From positions 186,001 through 250,000 of the forward strand of contig JAMZAV010000773.1 of NCBI GenBank assembly GCA_024449915.1: a stretch of 64,000 nucleotides of DNA. The letters are read 5' to 3'. The notes beneath the pieces were generated by a model that searched no databases, had not been told where the DNA came from, and saw only the letters and a program-made list of their open reading frames with translations. A program made the position numbers and the translations under genes. Shown in pieces: positions 47,924 to 57,877 of this stretch (positions within the stretch are counted from its first letter, which is position 1; each line of letters starts with the position of its first letter). Source of the DNA: Sweltsa coloradensis. Lineage: Eukaryota; Arthropoda; Insecta; Plecoptera; Chloroperlidae.

Positions 47924-49041
47924 CACTTGATAATGTACGCAGATGACATCGCACTATACACGGAAAACCTCGCTCAGCTTCAATACACTTTACTAAAATT
48001 TAAAACATGGTGTGAAAGCAACCATTTAGAAGTAAATGTCAACAAAACAAAAGTTGTTAAGTTCAGAAAAGGGGGGAAGTTAGCCAAAAGCGATGTGCTT
48101 TTCTATGGTACTGACAAAGTCGAGTTTGTATCTTCTTTCAAATATCTGGGTATCTTACTCCATTATAAAGGTACTTCTTTTTCTCCCCACATCAAAGCAA
48201 GATGTTCCTCTGCCATAAAAGCCATGCACCTTATCTCCAAATTATACTCACTCTCAATCTCTTGTGCTATGAAACTCTTCCACCTTAAAATTTCCCCAAT
48301 TGCTTCCTACGGCATCGAAATCATATGGCCCTACCTCTCCCAAGCCAATCTCACACAATTAGAATCGGTTAAGACCCTATATATGAAAAAGATCCTTTCT
48401 CTATGTAAATTTACTCGTTCGCGCTTGGTATATGAGATGGTAGATGAATCATTGTTTGTTGCTGACCTACAGTTCAAATTTAACCTAAGCCAATCAGACG
48501 CCTTTCGTACTGTCGTTCATAACTTCATGACAAAACGCCTTGAAATTAGACCTGAATTCTTTACTATGGATCTGTTCAAAAATGATGATTGGAAAAAACC
48601 TCTTGCCAAAAACAGGCATGTGCTAACCCGTGTAGCAGCTCACGGTTTTCACCATTTGTTTTGTCTAGATAGAAAGTTCCATTCATCATATACAGACTGC
48701 AAATGCTCCCACTGTTCTAGGGATTGCGACCTGTATCATGTTTTTATATGTCCAGCTAGGACTCATTCCATTACTGATCTTGCCACAAAGGGTCTTGTCT
48801 AGAATCAGGTACAAAAAGTAAAATATAGTCTGAAATGTTTAATTTATTAAATTTTGTTGTTGTTAAATTCTGTTGTAAACTTGTAATTTTATTAATCATT
48901 TATCCTGTCATTGTCATAGCTGAAATGTAAATTGTAACTATTTGTGTAATTTGTATTGGTGAAATGTTGCCTATGTTACGCCATAGTTGGTGTTGTACTC
49001 TCTGGAGTTTAATAAAAGTTAAAAAAAAAAAAAAAAAAAAA
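47924..49041 (+). mobile_element. 5'-truncated LINE insertion with intact 3' half-ORF
   Basis: A 13-bp direct repeat AATCACCTAAGTT flanks it (47,911-47,923 and 49,042-49,054). The same site is uninterrupted in copy A4 near 53,238. The open frame (47,927-48,802, 291 codons) starts just before the catalytic YADD motif (MYADDIALYTE). It continues with LEVNVNKTKVVKF and FKYLGILL and ends in a Cys/His-rich C-terminus (CKCSHCSRDC, then HVFICPA). The 3' UTR ends AATAAAAGTT at 49,011-49,020 and is followed by 22 or more A. There are no stops or frameshifts, so the insertion is fairly recent. The clade is uncertain. Confidence 0.92.
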
Positions 49042-49114
49042 AATCACCTAAGTTTTATTTCCCATTTAACACCCCTCAAAAATAATATGTGGGTGTAAAA
49101 ATATAAAAAAGTTC

Positions 49115-49186
49115 GAGCTAATGGGTATCGAACCCCAACCCTCCGTACGGTAGTCTAAATGCTTACCAATAGGCCATGCAAGCCAC
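49115..49186 (-). other. tRNA-like pol III module in A1
   Basis: On the minus strand: TGGCCTATTGGTAAGC (A-box-like) and GGGGTTCGATACCC (good B-box with T-stem). It is sense relative to the host element. Confidence 0.65.
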
Positions 49187-49459
49187 GTAGTTATCGTCCC
49201 ACTAGCTGCTACTAAACAAATGCTATAGATATTTTAAAAATCACATTTTTATTTATTGTAGGATTAAATCGCAATGAATCTAGCTGATTTTGTTAGCAGT
49301 TCTCAGTAAACTCGTACCGGATGTCTGTTTAAAATTTCAGCCTAATCTGTTCAGCGGTTCGGCTGATTTTCGACGTACAGACAGACAGAAGACAGAATCA
49401 CAGAATGAGAGCCGTTCGAGTTGAATGGAGACACTCGGTCGCTCCGCTCCCTCGTTTAA

Positions 49460-50298
49460 CTAGGGAAACGCCAAAGTCGTTGTTAAACGAGTGAGTGATT
49501 CATGTGTTGAGTACCCGGTAAAACATTACTTTCCTTCCCCCTACCTTAGGCCTTCCTAGCCTATCATAGGCTAGAGAGGCGCATTATGGCCTTACAGTTG
49601 ACGCGCCCGTATACCAACTAAACTTAAAAAAAACTATTATTTATACGTATATAATTATCAAACTTAAATCCAACTGTTCCCGGGTACTCAACACATGACT
49701 CGCTGACTCGTCCAACAGCGACTTTGACGTTTCCCAAGTCTAGTTGGCTAAAGCGCCCTTAAAGCCGAAATGTGGGACACGATGGGTTCAATCCCCTGGT
49801 CGGGAAAGATTTTGTAATTTCTAGATTGTATTTAAAAAATTATTAAACATGTTTTGAAATGCATATAACGCAGTGTAGTATATCATCTGTGACAATACTA
49901 TGGAAAACATAGCCAGTACGAAATACGTGTAAATATTGCAAGGTTTACTCAATCTCCGAGCGGAATTTGGGGATACCTTGGGCGTGCAAAATTCGATCCA
50001 CCGTGGGCACGGCATTTCACGGCCAGCAAATAACAAACAAAAAATATATTTTCAAAATCTAAACCATTGTCGTTAAAATAATTTCTTAACATTGGAAGCC
50101 TATTTTTCAATTTATTATTTCTTGTAGGTTTAAATCGCAATGAATCTTGCTGATTTTGTTAGCAGTTCTCAGTAAACTCGTACCTGCTCGTACCTCTGGC
50201 TGATTTTCGACGTACACACACACACGCACGCAGACTCCAGAATGAGCGCCGTTTGAGATGAATGGAGACCACTCCGTTCGCTGCGCTCACTCGTTTAA
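49460..50298 (-). mobile_element. Family A element, subfamily 2 (copy A2), full length
   Basis: It runs from CTAGGGAAACGCC (49,460) to CACTCGTTTAA (50,298) on the plus strand and reads on the minus strand. Two 3' inverted arms (49,460-49,520 and about 49,680-49,737) flank a ~160-bp AT-rich loop. The body contains a tRNA-like module and ends in GAACGGAGTGGTCTCCATTC (5' region, read on the minus strand). 839 bp, non-coding. It abuts A1 with no spacer. Confidence 0.83.
49738..49805 (+). other. tRNA-like pol III module in A2
   Basis: GTTGGCTAAAGCGCCC (A-box-like) and GGGTTCAATCCCC then GGTCGGGAA. It is antisense to the host element and differs from the module of subfamily 1. Confidence 0.6.
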
Positions 50299-51234
50299 TT
50301 ATGTCCAATCAATTTTGTTTATTAACATTTTAGTGTAATGAATAAGGCAGACGTTGCTTTAAAAATAAGCGGTACTTTACTTCAGATTAACTCCTAGATG
50401 CGGTTTTAAATTTTAAATTTTGTATGTAAACATGTGAAAATAAGTTGTGCTAATATATGTCTTACATTTTAATAAATATGAGAAGGTTGTCTTTGTTTTC
50501 ATTTCATAGAAATTAGAATATATTATGAGCTGCTCCTAAAAAGTTTCTTCAGAACAAACAAACAAGTTTACAACTTAGCCTTAAAATGTTGATTTATATA
50601 CTTCACTTTTATAGTTATAGCCATTCCAGTAATTGAGCAATTATGTTCTTTGAAGCTCAAAGATTGTAAATAAACATACTTGCTACAGCATTTAAACACA
50701 ATCTATATTTATACATCCTATTAATCTAGTTAATCATCAATCAACGACAAATTTAACCGGTTTATTAAATTTTATTTTCAGCCGGATATTCCAAACTGGT
50801 TCGACTATTGTACAAGAATGTTTGGCTGAGTTAGAATTTGATAGTTCATCCACCAAACCCTACCAGGGTCATATGGGTATCAATCTAACTGTAGGGATCG
50901 CCTAACTAGCTGTCATGTTTGATTATTGCATGTTTGTCAATAACATTGATAGAAGAAACAGTCACCGTGTTTTTTTTTAAATATTCTAGTAGATTAACAA
51001 GGTTTTCAACACTCGCTAGTTTACGACATATTCCACATTCTAAATGCCACTCATTTAAAAAAATTAACCTAGATATGGAAATATTATCTTTGTAGAAATT
51101 GAAAAGAATAAATGTAAAGAAAAAATAATTCAGATAAATTGAAGAATAACAGTGTAATAGTGTGCTTATATAATATAATAGGAAAGAGAGTGTTTAAAAA
51201 GAAATAATTTCAAATCATAATGATTTCTAGTTTA
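50299..51234. other. Gene-free intronic AT-rich stretch
   Basis: No exon, RNA gene or repeat was recognised. It lies between the second and third Ig exons of the minus-strand gene. Confidence 0.45.
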
Positions 51235-51447
51235 AAGTGTAGTGTAGTGTAGTGTAGTGTAGTGTAGGGTAGGGGTTTAGTTAGTGTAGTGTAGTGTAGT
51301 GTAGTGTAGTGTAATGTAGTGTAGTGTAGTATAGTGCAGTGTGGTATAGTGTAGTGAAGTGTATTGTAGTGAAGTGTAGTGTAGTGTTGTGAAGTGTCGT
51401 GTAGTGTAGTGTATTGTAATGTAGTGTAGTGTAGTGTAGTGTAGTGT
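51235..51447. repeat. (AGTGT)n pentanucleotide microsatellite
   Basis: GTAGT/AGTGT units run for about 210 bp with scattered substitutions and one GGGTAGGGGTTTAG interruption near 51,265. Confidence 0.95.
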
Positions 51448-51464
51448 AGGTATTAGCCGTTGAT

Positions 51465-51945
51465 ATGAGGCTCGTTTACTTATATTTACGTTTCTATCAA
51501 GCGAAAATTGAGTTTCGTTATCAGTAATTTGATGAAGATTTGGTCCTAATATGAGGCTCGTTTACTATATTACGTTTCTATCAAGCGAAAATCGAGTTTC
51601 GTTATCAATAATTTGTTGAAGATTTGTTCGTAATATGAGGCTCGTTTACTATATTTACGTTTCTATCAAGCGAAAATCGAGTTTCGTTATCAATAATTTG
51701 TTGAAGATTTGTTCGTAATATGAGGCTCATTTACTCTATTCTCGCTTCTATCAAGCGAAAATTGAGTTTCGTTATCAATAATTTGTTGAAGATTTGTTCG
51801 TAATATGAGGCTCGTTTACTATATTTACGCTTCTATCAAGCGAAAATTGAGTTTCGTTATCAATAATTTGATGAAGATTTGTTCGTAATATGAGGCTCGT
51901 TTACTATATTTACGCTTCTATCAACCAAGATTTGAGCTTCGTTCG
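51465..51945. repeat. 85-bp tandem repeat, about 5.7 copies
   Basis: ATGAGGCTCGTTTACT begins units at 51,465, 51,551, 51,635, 51,720, 51,805 and 51,890. Each unit also has CTATCAAGCGAAAAT, GAGTTTCGTTATCA and GAAGATTTGTTCGTAAT. Units are highly similar. The last is truncated near 51,945. Confidence 0.95.
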
Positions 51946-52327
51946 GAAAACTATTCTACACCATCCTAAAGAGTTTTTTTTTTCTATAATGTCTTCGCCC
52001 GCGGCCACGTTGCACGATGTTCAGCTTTAGAAGGAGGGTGGGGGGGGGAGGGGGGGAAACGCTAAGCGTGCTCTCTAACTAAAACAATCCACACATTATT
52101 TTAATGGCGGTCCAATTTCCACGTCCCGATGGGAAGGTTGGTACGAGAACGAGTCAGTAAACATTGGCACGACTGCCCAGGTCTGGTTGGCCGTAGTAGA
52201 TAGGCGTGCTAGGAACGAAAACATGGACTGGTGAATGAGAGAATTTATTATTTTTTTACTATTATTTAAAGTCTATCCTATACAGTTATAAAAATTGATT
52301 TACAAAGGAGGACAACTTTATAAAACT
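51946..52327. other. Gene-free stretch with a G-rich tract
   Basis: GGAGGGTGGGGGGGGGAGGG near 52,033 fits a G-quadruplex motif. A short block near 52,295 (GATTTACAAAGGAGGACAA) also occurs near 7,190, so it is part of another repeat. Confidence 0.45.
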
Positions 52328-52968
52328 GGGTGAGTGAGCGCCATGTGTATAGTACCCGGTATCATTCCCCATAATGGGCTCGATCCAGCCTTGGGTATAT
52401 AGGCGGAAAGGGGATGTTCCCGGGTACTCAACACTTGGCTCACTTACTCGTTTAACAACGACTTTGGCGTTCCCCTTTAAATTGAAATTTCAAAATGCGA
52501 ATCGTGTTCGAAACGTATTAGCGTGAAACATTATAACAAATTTCCAAGGTAAAACAAAATCACCTTATTTTTATTTTCCCATTTAACACCCCTCAAAAAT
52601 AATATGTGGGTGTAAAAATATAAAAAAATTCTAACCAATGGGCATCGAACCCCAACCCTCCGTGCGGTAGGCTAAGTGCTTACCACCAGCCAGGTAGATC
52701 TCGTCCCGCTAGCTGCTACTAAACAAATGCTATCGATATTTTTTTAAATCACATTTTTATTTATTGTAGGCTTAAATCGCAATGGATCTAGCTGATTTTG
52801 TTAACAGTTCCCCGTAAACTCGTACCGGATGTCTGTTTAAAATTTCAGCGCAATCTTTTTAGCGGTTCGGCTGATTTTCGACGTACAGACAGACAGACAC
52901 ACAGAATCACAGAATGAGAGCCGTTTGAGTTGAATGGAAACACTCAGTCGCTCCGCTCCCTCGTTTAA
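52328..52968 (-). mobile_element. Family A element, subfamily 1 (copy A3), 3' tip missing
   Basis: It starts inside the outer 3' arm (GTGAGTGAGCGCCATGTG) and ends with CCCTCGTTTAA at 52,968. The body matches A1 and A4. Only six bases separate it from copy A4. Confidence 0.8.
52629..52697 (-). other. tRNA-like pol III module in A3
   Basis: The minus strand carries GGGGTTCGATGCCC (B-box) and a partly deleted A-box region (TGGTGGTAAGC). Same family as the A1 module. Confidence 0.55.
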
Positions 52969-52974
52969 TTACAA

Positions 52975-53663
52975 CTAGGGAAACGCCAAAGTCGTTGTTA
53001 AACGAGTGAGTGAGTGAGCCAAGTGTTTAATACCCGGAAACATCCCCTTTCCTCCCCTATACCTAAGGATCTAGCACAGTATGAGAAATGATACCGGGTA
53101 CTCAACACATGGCTCACTCACTCGTTTAACAACGACTTTGGCGTTTCCCTAGATATTTAAATTGAACATTTGAAATGCGAATCGTGTTCAAAACGTATTA
53201 GCGTGAAACATTAACAAATTTCCAAGATAAAACAAAATCACCTAAGTTTTATTTCCCATTTAACACCCCTCAAAAATAATATGTGGGTGTAAAAATATAA
53301 AAAAAGTTCGAGCTAACGGGTATCGAACCTCAACCCTCCGTGTGGTAGGCTAAATGCTTACCAATAGGCCATGCAAGCCACGTAGATGTGGTCCCGATAG
53401 CTGCTACTAAACAAATGCTATCGATATTTTAAAAGTCACATTTTTAATTATTGTAGGATTAAATCGCAATGGATCTAGTTGATTTTGTTAGCAGTTCTCA
53501 ATAATTTCGTACCGGATGTCTGTTTAAAATTTCAGCCCAATCTGTTCAGCGGTTCGGCTGATTTTCGACGTACAGACAGACAGACAGATAGACAGACAGA
53601 ATCACAGAATGAGAACCGTTCGAGTTAAATGGAGACACTCGGTCGCTCCGCTCCCTCGTTTAA
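52975..53663 (-). mobile_element. Family A element, subfamily 1 (copy A4), full-length reference copy
   Basis: CTAGGGAAACGCC at 52,975 to CCCTCGTTTAA at 53,663, 689 bp. The 3' inverted repeat spans 52,975-53,152. The (CAGA)n microsatellite near the 5' end is at about 53,572-53,598. It has the uninterrupted site AAAATCACCTAAGTTTTATT where A1 holds the LINE. Its 5' tip lies only 112 bp from the splice donor of the Ig exon at 53,775. Confidence 0.87.
53307..53383 (-). other. tRNA-like pol III module in A4
   Basis: On the minus strand: GGCCTATTGGTAAGC (A-box-like) and AGGTTCGATACCCG (B-box). Sense to the element. Confidence 0.62.
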
Positions 53664-53774
53664 TAACTTGACTTTACTAGCAATTATTAATAAACAACAA
53701 ATAAAATGTAAACAATGAAAATGTTGGACCAAATAAATATGGATGACCACAATAAGTAATACACCTAGACTCAC

Positions 53775-54104
53775 GTGCCACGACGAGCGCAGTGTATCTG
53801 TTGTCATCCTTGTCTGTGAGAGACTTAAACCAAGCCCCGACCGGTCCATTGTCCTCCTCGCTGACGTTGGTCAGATGGAGGCCACACTCGCCGCTCCGCC
53901 GTCCGGCCCCGAGGTAGAGATGCCGGCCGGTGCTGTCACTAGACTTGGCCCCCTGGGAGAAGCTGAGCGTATCAGACGTGCCCGGCAGGTAGAAGTTGCA
54001 CCTACGCATCGGCTCCCCCGCCTTCAGCATGATCCTCGCCTCCCCGCCCGGGAGGACGACCAGCTCTCGCAGTGTTGTCAGATTGTAAGGGAGGGGTTCA
54101 TCAT
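53775..54104 (-). CDS. Immunoglobulin-like exon (second Ig) of the Ig/Sushi gene
   Basis: The acceptor CCCTCGTTTCAG precedes 54,104 and the donor GTGAGT follows 53,775. Both are phase 1, giving a 330-bp, 110-residue module. Landmarks: LREL-VVLPGGEARIML, a cysteine in RRCNFYLPGT, then SGECGLHLTNVSEEDNG, then GAWFKSL. The G-E-C-G pattern before the D-x-G motif, paired with a cysteine near the C strand, is typical of many arthropod Ig domains. The usual final W-x-C pair reads AWFKS, so the canonical second disulphide appears to be missing and the C-R-C/GECG pair may replace it. Likely extracellular. Confidence 0.8.
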
Positions 54105-55353
54105 CTGAAACGAGGGAGAAACACATTCCGTGTTGTTGTCACGCAGACTAGACCAGGTCAAGACTTTCTAGTGTTCAACTCCAGCCAACCATGTCGGACC
54201 AGGAAACCTTCTCGTTGATGTCAGAGTGAGAGTTTGTAAACTTGTTGCTTGGCTCACTTTCTGGCTCATCAACAACAACAAGTACAGATCCGAGTGGGGA
54301 GGGAGGCACCTGCAGCATGTTGTGTATCAAGGGGATATCTCGCCAAGTACAGAGTTGGTGCGGGCGAGGCGATACAAGGAAAACATATTATACACTAATA
54401 CACCGAAAAACAATAGGAAAACCTAGTTAAAACGTGGAAAAATCTTTCTCCAAAAGTGTTTCAAACTCGTTAAAACCGGAATCATTTTCAATAAATTCCC
54501 AGCCATTTGTGTCACCCCCCCCCCCCCCGTCCGATTTGTTTGTAAACACTGGATTAACCGTTTGAACACACAGGTGTCAACCGTTTTGTGCTATGACTAT
54601 ACCACTAGATATGACAGAATAAAAACAATTTTTAAACCAATTTGAGCCAAAACGTGAGCCAAAACGCTTGTTGTAAGGAGGTGATGCCAATGTTATTCAC
54701 ATTTGATGAACCTTGTACTTTGGTAGGTCTTACCTGCTTCATTTGATAAACCTTTTTTTATTATGTTTAGGTGTTTTTGTTGTCGGGGACACCCCCAAGA
54801 TATCTGGCTTGAAGTTTAGTAAACTAGGAAACTGATTTGCTATTAACGGTGTTTACGTTTGATTTAGCAATTGTTAGTTAAAATATTCAAGCGGTTTTTA
54901 CAACTAAACGGGTTTGTCTTAATTTTTCAAAATTATCTTCTTTCATTGGAACCTATGATGTGGAGAAAGAGTTTTTGCAATCCGACCATTATTAGTGGTG
55001 AAAAATCGGTTTTTACCATGTCAAATCTAGGGTTCTTGTCCTAGAGCAAAACGGTTAACACCATCGTGTTACGACGATTTATACCGTATCTAAAAACACG
55101 TGTACGGTGTGTGTGAGATGAACGATTAAAAATAATGTAAAACCTATGACGGTTTAAACCAGTTTTTACCAGTTTCGAAAAAGTAACTTTTCATGTTTGA
55201 ACTTCTGTTCGAGACCCAGTCTGTGGTATATATATATTATATATATATGTTTTCTGTTGTAGGCTTTCGTAAATCATGGTTTATGTTAAGTTATACTTTA
55301 CGGAAATAATCACGCATTATTGGATGTTTAAAACAAATATTTAATTATATATT

Positions 55354-55387
<34 letters not shown>

Positions 55388-55604
55388 GTTTTTCTAATAA
55401 TATCTCATCTCCGCCCTAACTCTGTACTTGGGAGATGCTGCACATGGTGCCCTGGCTCTGCCACACATGATACTCAACCCATCACATAAACTTAATCAGT
55501 TTGAGAAACCTCAGTTACCGCGTGTTCCACTTGACTGGCCAATACTCTGTCTCTACTGTGACGTGGTCGAGGTTTCTTGTGTTATTCCGTCTTAGGTTGT
55601 GAAT
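54105..55604 (-). other. Intron with repeats
   Basis: It contains the second copy of the dispersed repeat (55,043-55,230, partner of 47,262-47,455), a poly-C run near 54,520 and (TA)n tracts at about 55,228-55,250 and 55,345-55,388. No exon was recognised. Confidence 0.5.
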
Positions 55605-56115
55605 GTTAGTGGACGTGTCTCACATCCCGTGTTGTTAAAGATACGCGCACCCCACTAAACTTCCTGTACACCATCGATGGTGTCCCACTCGAGTACGTCG
55701 ACAAGCAGCGCCTCCTCGGCGTTAACATCACAAGCGACCTGCGATGGAACGTTCACACCGATATCGTGCGGGCCAAGGCGTCGCAGGTGCTGGCTGGGTT
55801 TCGCGGCCCGCAACCTGTATGGGTGCACGCCGCGCGACAAGAAGATGGCCTACCTGTCGCTAGTTAGGCCCACCAGCACTTTTGGCCTCCCCGCCTGGCA
55901 CCCAACCACCATTGAGAACACTACCAAGCTTGAGGGTGTGCAGAGAAGAGCATTGCATTTCAAACATGGCCGTAACCTCCCCCCCACCCTGTGACCAGAA
56001 GCAGGTTATGCCAATGACCATGCACCTGCAGTACACCGACCTGGTGTTTTTTTAAAAGATGCCTCAGCGGCGCCACTGATTTCGCGCGCATCATCCAGGG
56101 CCGCTTGTTGAGAGG
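55605..56115 (+). pseudogene. LINE reverse transcriptase fragment (thumb/C-terminal)
   Basis: Translation gives TPLNFLYTIDGVPLEYVD, then QRLLGVNITSDLRWNVH, matching the YLGVxIxxxLxWxxH block of CR1/Jockey-type reverse transcriptases. A one-base frameshift near 55,800 leads to RNLYGCTPRDKKMAYLSLVR, then LEGVQRRALHF, the usual LVRPxLEY...LExVQRRA pattern. A further frame holds MTMHLQYTDLVFF, then TDFARIIQGRLL to about 56,115. GC-rich compared with its surroundings. It lies in an intron, opposite in strand to the host gene. Confidence 0.8.
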
Positions 56116-56150
56116 TGCTTAACGTTCTTTTTCTTTACGGAATGTTAATA

Positions 56151-56907
56151 GGGAACCTAAGTGGGCGTTGTCCGGTTCTCTTCGGTCAGCGTGGTATAGG
56201 CGATTAACCCGTGCTAAATGTTTCGTAAGCGATAGCGCGAGAACCCGACCACGGACCGGAATTATATTCATACTGTAAGAAACTATAATCTTTCCCCTTT
56301 GCGTGGATATACATAACTCTGCTCTATCACAAATATTAATTACATTTGTTTTGAGTTGAAGTGAACTCTACATTTACACTGTTGCCAAACCTTCCAAACT
56401 GCTCATGAAAAAGCACGTAAAAACATTTTGTCCGTGGCATCAGCATAACATTTGGTATCCGACTTGCTTTGTGGCTACTGTGAGGTCACTGGGTTGTACT
56501 AGATTATACATTACTAATAAAATATCGTTTTAATGTGCCAACAAAATCTTGAATGCGAAGTACATTTAGCAACCATGGACAGGCGCGTGGTATGCGAGGA
56601 TGCCACAGCTGCACACAACGTGGCTGCGTCTCGCTTAGGTTGCCGCTCAGTCAGAGTACATTTGCGACAGCGCGCAAACATGAGTCCATTTAACTCATAA
56701 TAGTTTGAATTTAGGAAGCGTCATCGAGCAAAGTAGAATTCCATCATCTTCTTCATAAAATTATGCATCTTGTGATGTTATTGGTTTAGATTTCTTTTGC
56801 GCGAGTCATAAGATACGGCGAGTTACATTTTCGTGCCATGCTAATTCTTATGGGCGCTGAGACCAGAGAGAACCAATTTCCTTCCCGCCTTCAAAACTTA
56901 GGTTCCC
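56151..56907. mobile_element. Candidate TA-target MITE
   Basis: GGGAACCTAAGT at the left pairs with ACTTAGGTTCCC at the right, with TA on both sides (56,149-56,150 and 56,908-56,909). Subterminal GGTTCTCT(C/T)CGGTC-like blocks also match between ends. No transposase. Tc1/mariner-type target is an inference. Confidence 0.55.
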
Positions 56908-57169
56908 TATGCCGCCCGCCCTCAAAGACTGCCCATTAAGTCATTTCCCTTCCATGTGCAAGCAGCACTTGTGGGAGAACCAACTTCATGTGCCGGGTTA
57001 GTTCCACGTGCTTTAGTAAGGCTCTTCGCGGCACGAGATTTATACAAATATTTCAAGTGTTTTAGCAAAATATTTGCTAGCGTCGACGCCGTTTCTTGTT
57101 GTTAAAAAATGAAATAACAAGGATAAACAATAAAATAAATATACTGAGTGAAGACTGTGTAATACTCAC

Positions 57170-57523
57170 CGTCAGCAGTCAAGTCGGCCCAGGCGTACTT
57201 CCAGCCTCCGGTCTCGGCTCGGACGCGACATGTGACGAACCAATGCTTAGAGCCCGCCACCTGTAGCGTGACCCCGCAGTCCCCGGTCCCCAGACCCCGA
57301 CCACTGTAGCTGTAGCCTGTTAGCTCGACGTCCAGGTGGGCAGGGTCAGCCTGGGACCGAGGCCCCCGGCTCAGCTCCAGCAGCGGACCTGCCTCGTTGT
57401 CCCACCACCTGACCTGACACCCGGCGAGGGCCACGTCAGCTGAGCAGGTGAAGGTGACAGACTGGGAGTCCCTGTTAACACGCACGTGCTCAGGGCTGAT
57501 GGTGAGGTTGAAGGACGCGACAC
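57170..57523 (-). CDS. Immunoglobulin-like exon (first recognised Ig) of the Ig/Sushi gene
   Basis: The acceptor TTTGTCTTGTCTCCAG precedes 57,523 and the donor GTGAGT follows 57,170. Both junctions are phase 1; 354 bp, 118 residues. Landmarks: FNLTISPEHVRVN, VTFTCSADVALAGCQVRWW (first cysteine, extra cysteine, tryptophan), TGDCGVTLQVAGS (G-D-C-G, extra cysteine) and HWFVTCRVRAETGG (second cysteine). So both the canonical pair and the extra arthropod-type pair are present. This is the most 5' exon seen; the signal peptide exon is not in view and may lie beyond the window. GC-rich coding sequence contrasts with AT-rich introns. Confidence 0.83.
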
Positions 57524-57877
57524 CTGGAGACAAGACAAAGCTGTAGCCAGACATGGGCGAGTCGAAATACTTTTGTGCTTTGTATTTCAAGTATGTAATA
57601 AATTAATCTGCATTTTGAGTTTCATAAATATTTTTACAGAATACTTGATTTTATAGGTTTCCTATAATCGTTCCCGCCGCAGTTTACTTCAACGCCAGAC
57701 AGTTTCCCCCATTTTGGACACCCATAGATATGTTAAGAGTTAAGTGACCTATTTGCCATCTTCCTGAAAAGCCGAGCCAATTTAACGACAAGAATGTCAA
57801 GCTTGCATGCACAATGAATGACAAAACACAATAGCTTTACCTGTATTTAATAACCGTCTTATTGCCGATTACATTTA
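57524..57877 (-). other. Intron sequence
   Basis: No feature was recognised between the Ig exon and copy A5. Confidence 0.4.

Larger units (their letters stand above)
47650..49459 (-). mobile_element. Family A element, subfamily 1 (copy A1), with a nested LINE
   Basis: On the plus strand it runs from CTAGGAAAACGCC (47,650) to CCCTCGTTTAA (49,459), so it reads on the minus strand from TTAAACGAGGGAGCGGAGCG to CTAG. Its 3' end is a ~178-bp inverted repeat (47,650-47,827). A truncated LINE occupies 47,924-49,041. Without the LINE the element is about 690 bp. Its 5' tip is joined directly to the 3' tip of copy A2. Confidence 0.85.

Noticed and set aside
49115..49186. True tRNA genes in the A elements
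   Set aside because: No acceptor stem and 3' terminator were found, and the same modules recur at a fixed place inside transposon copies.
55228..55390. (TA)n tracts as promoter elements
   Set aside because: They are simple dinucleotide runs in an intron with no associated start of a gene.
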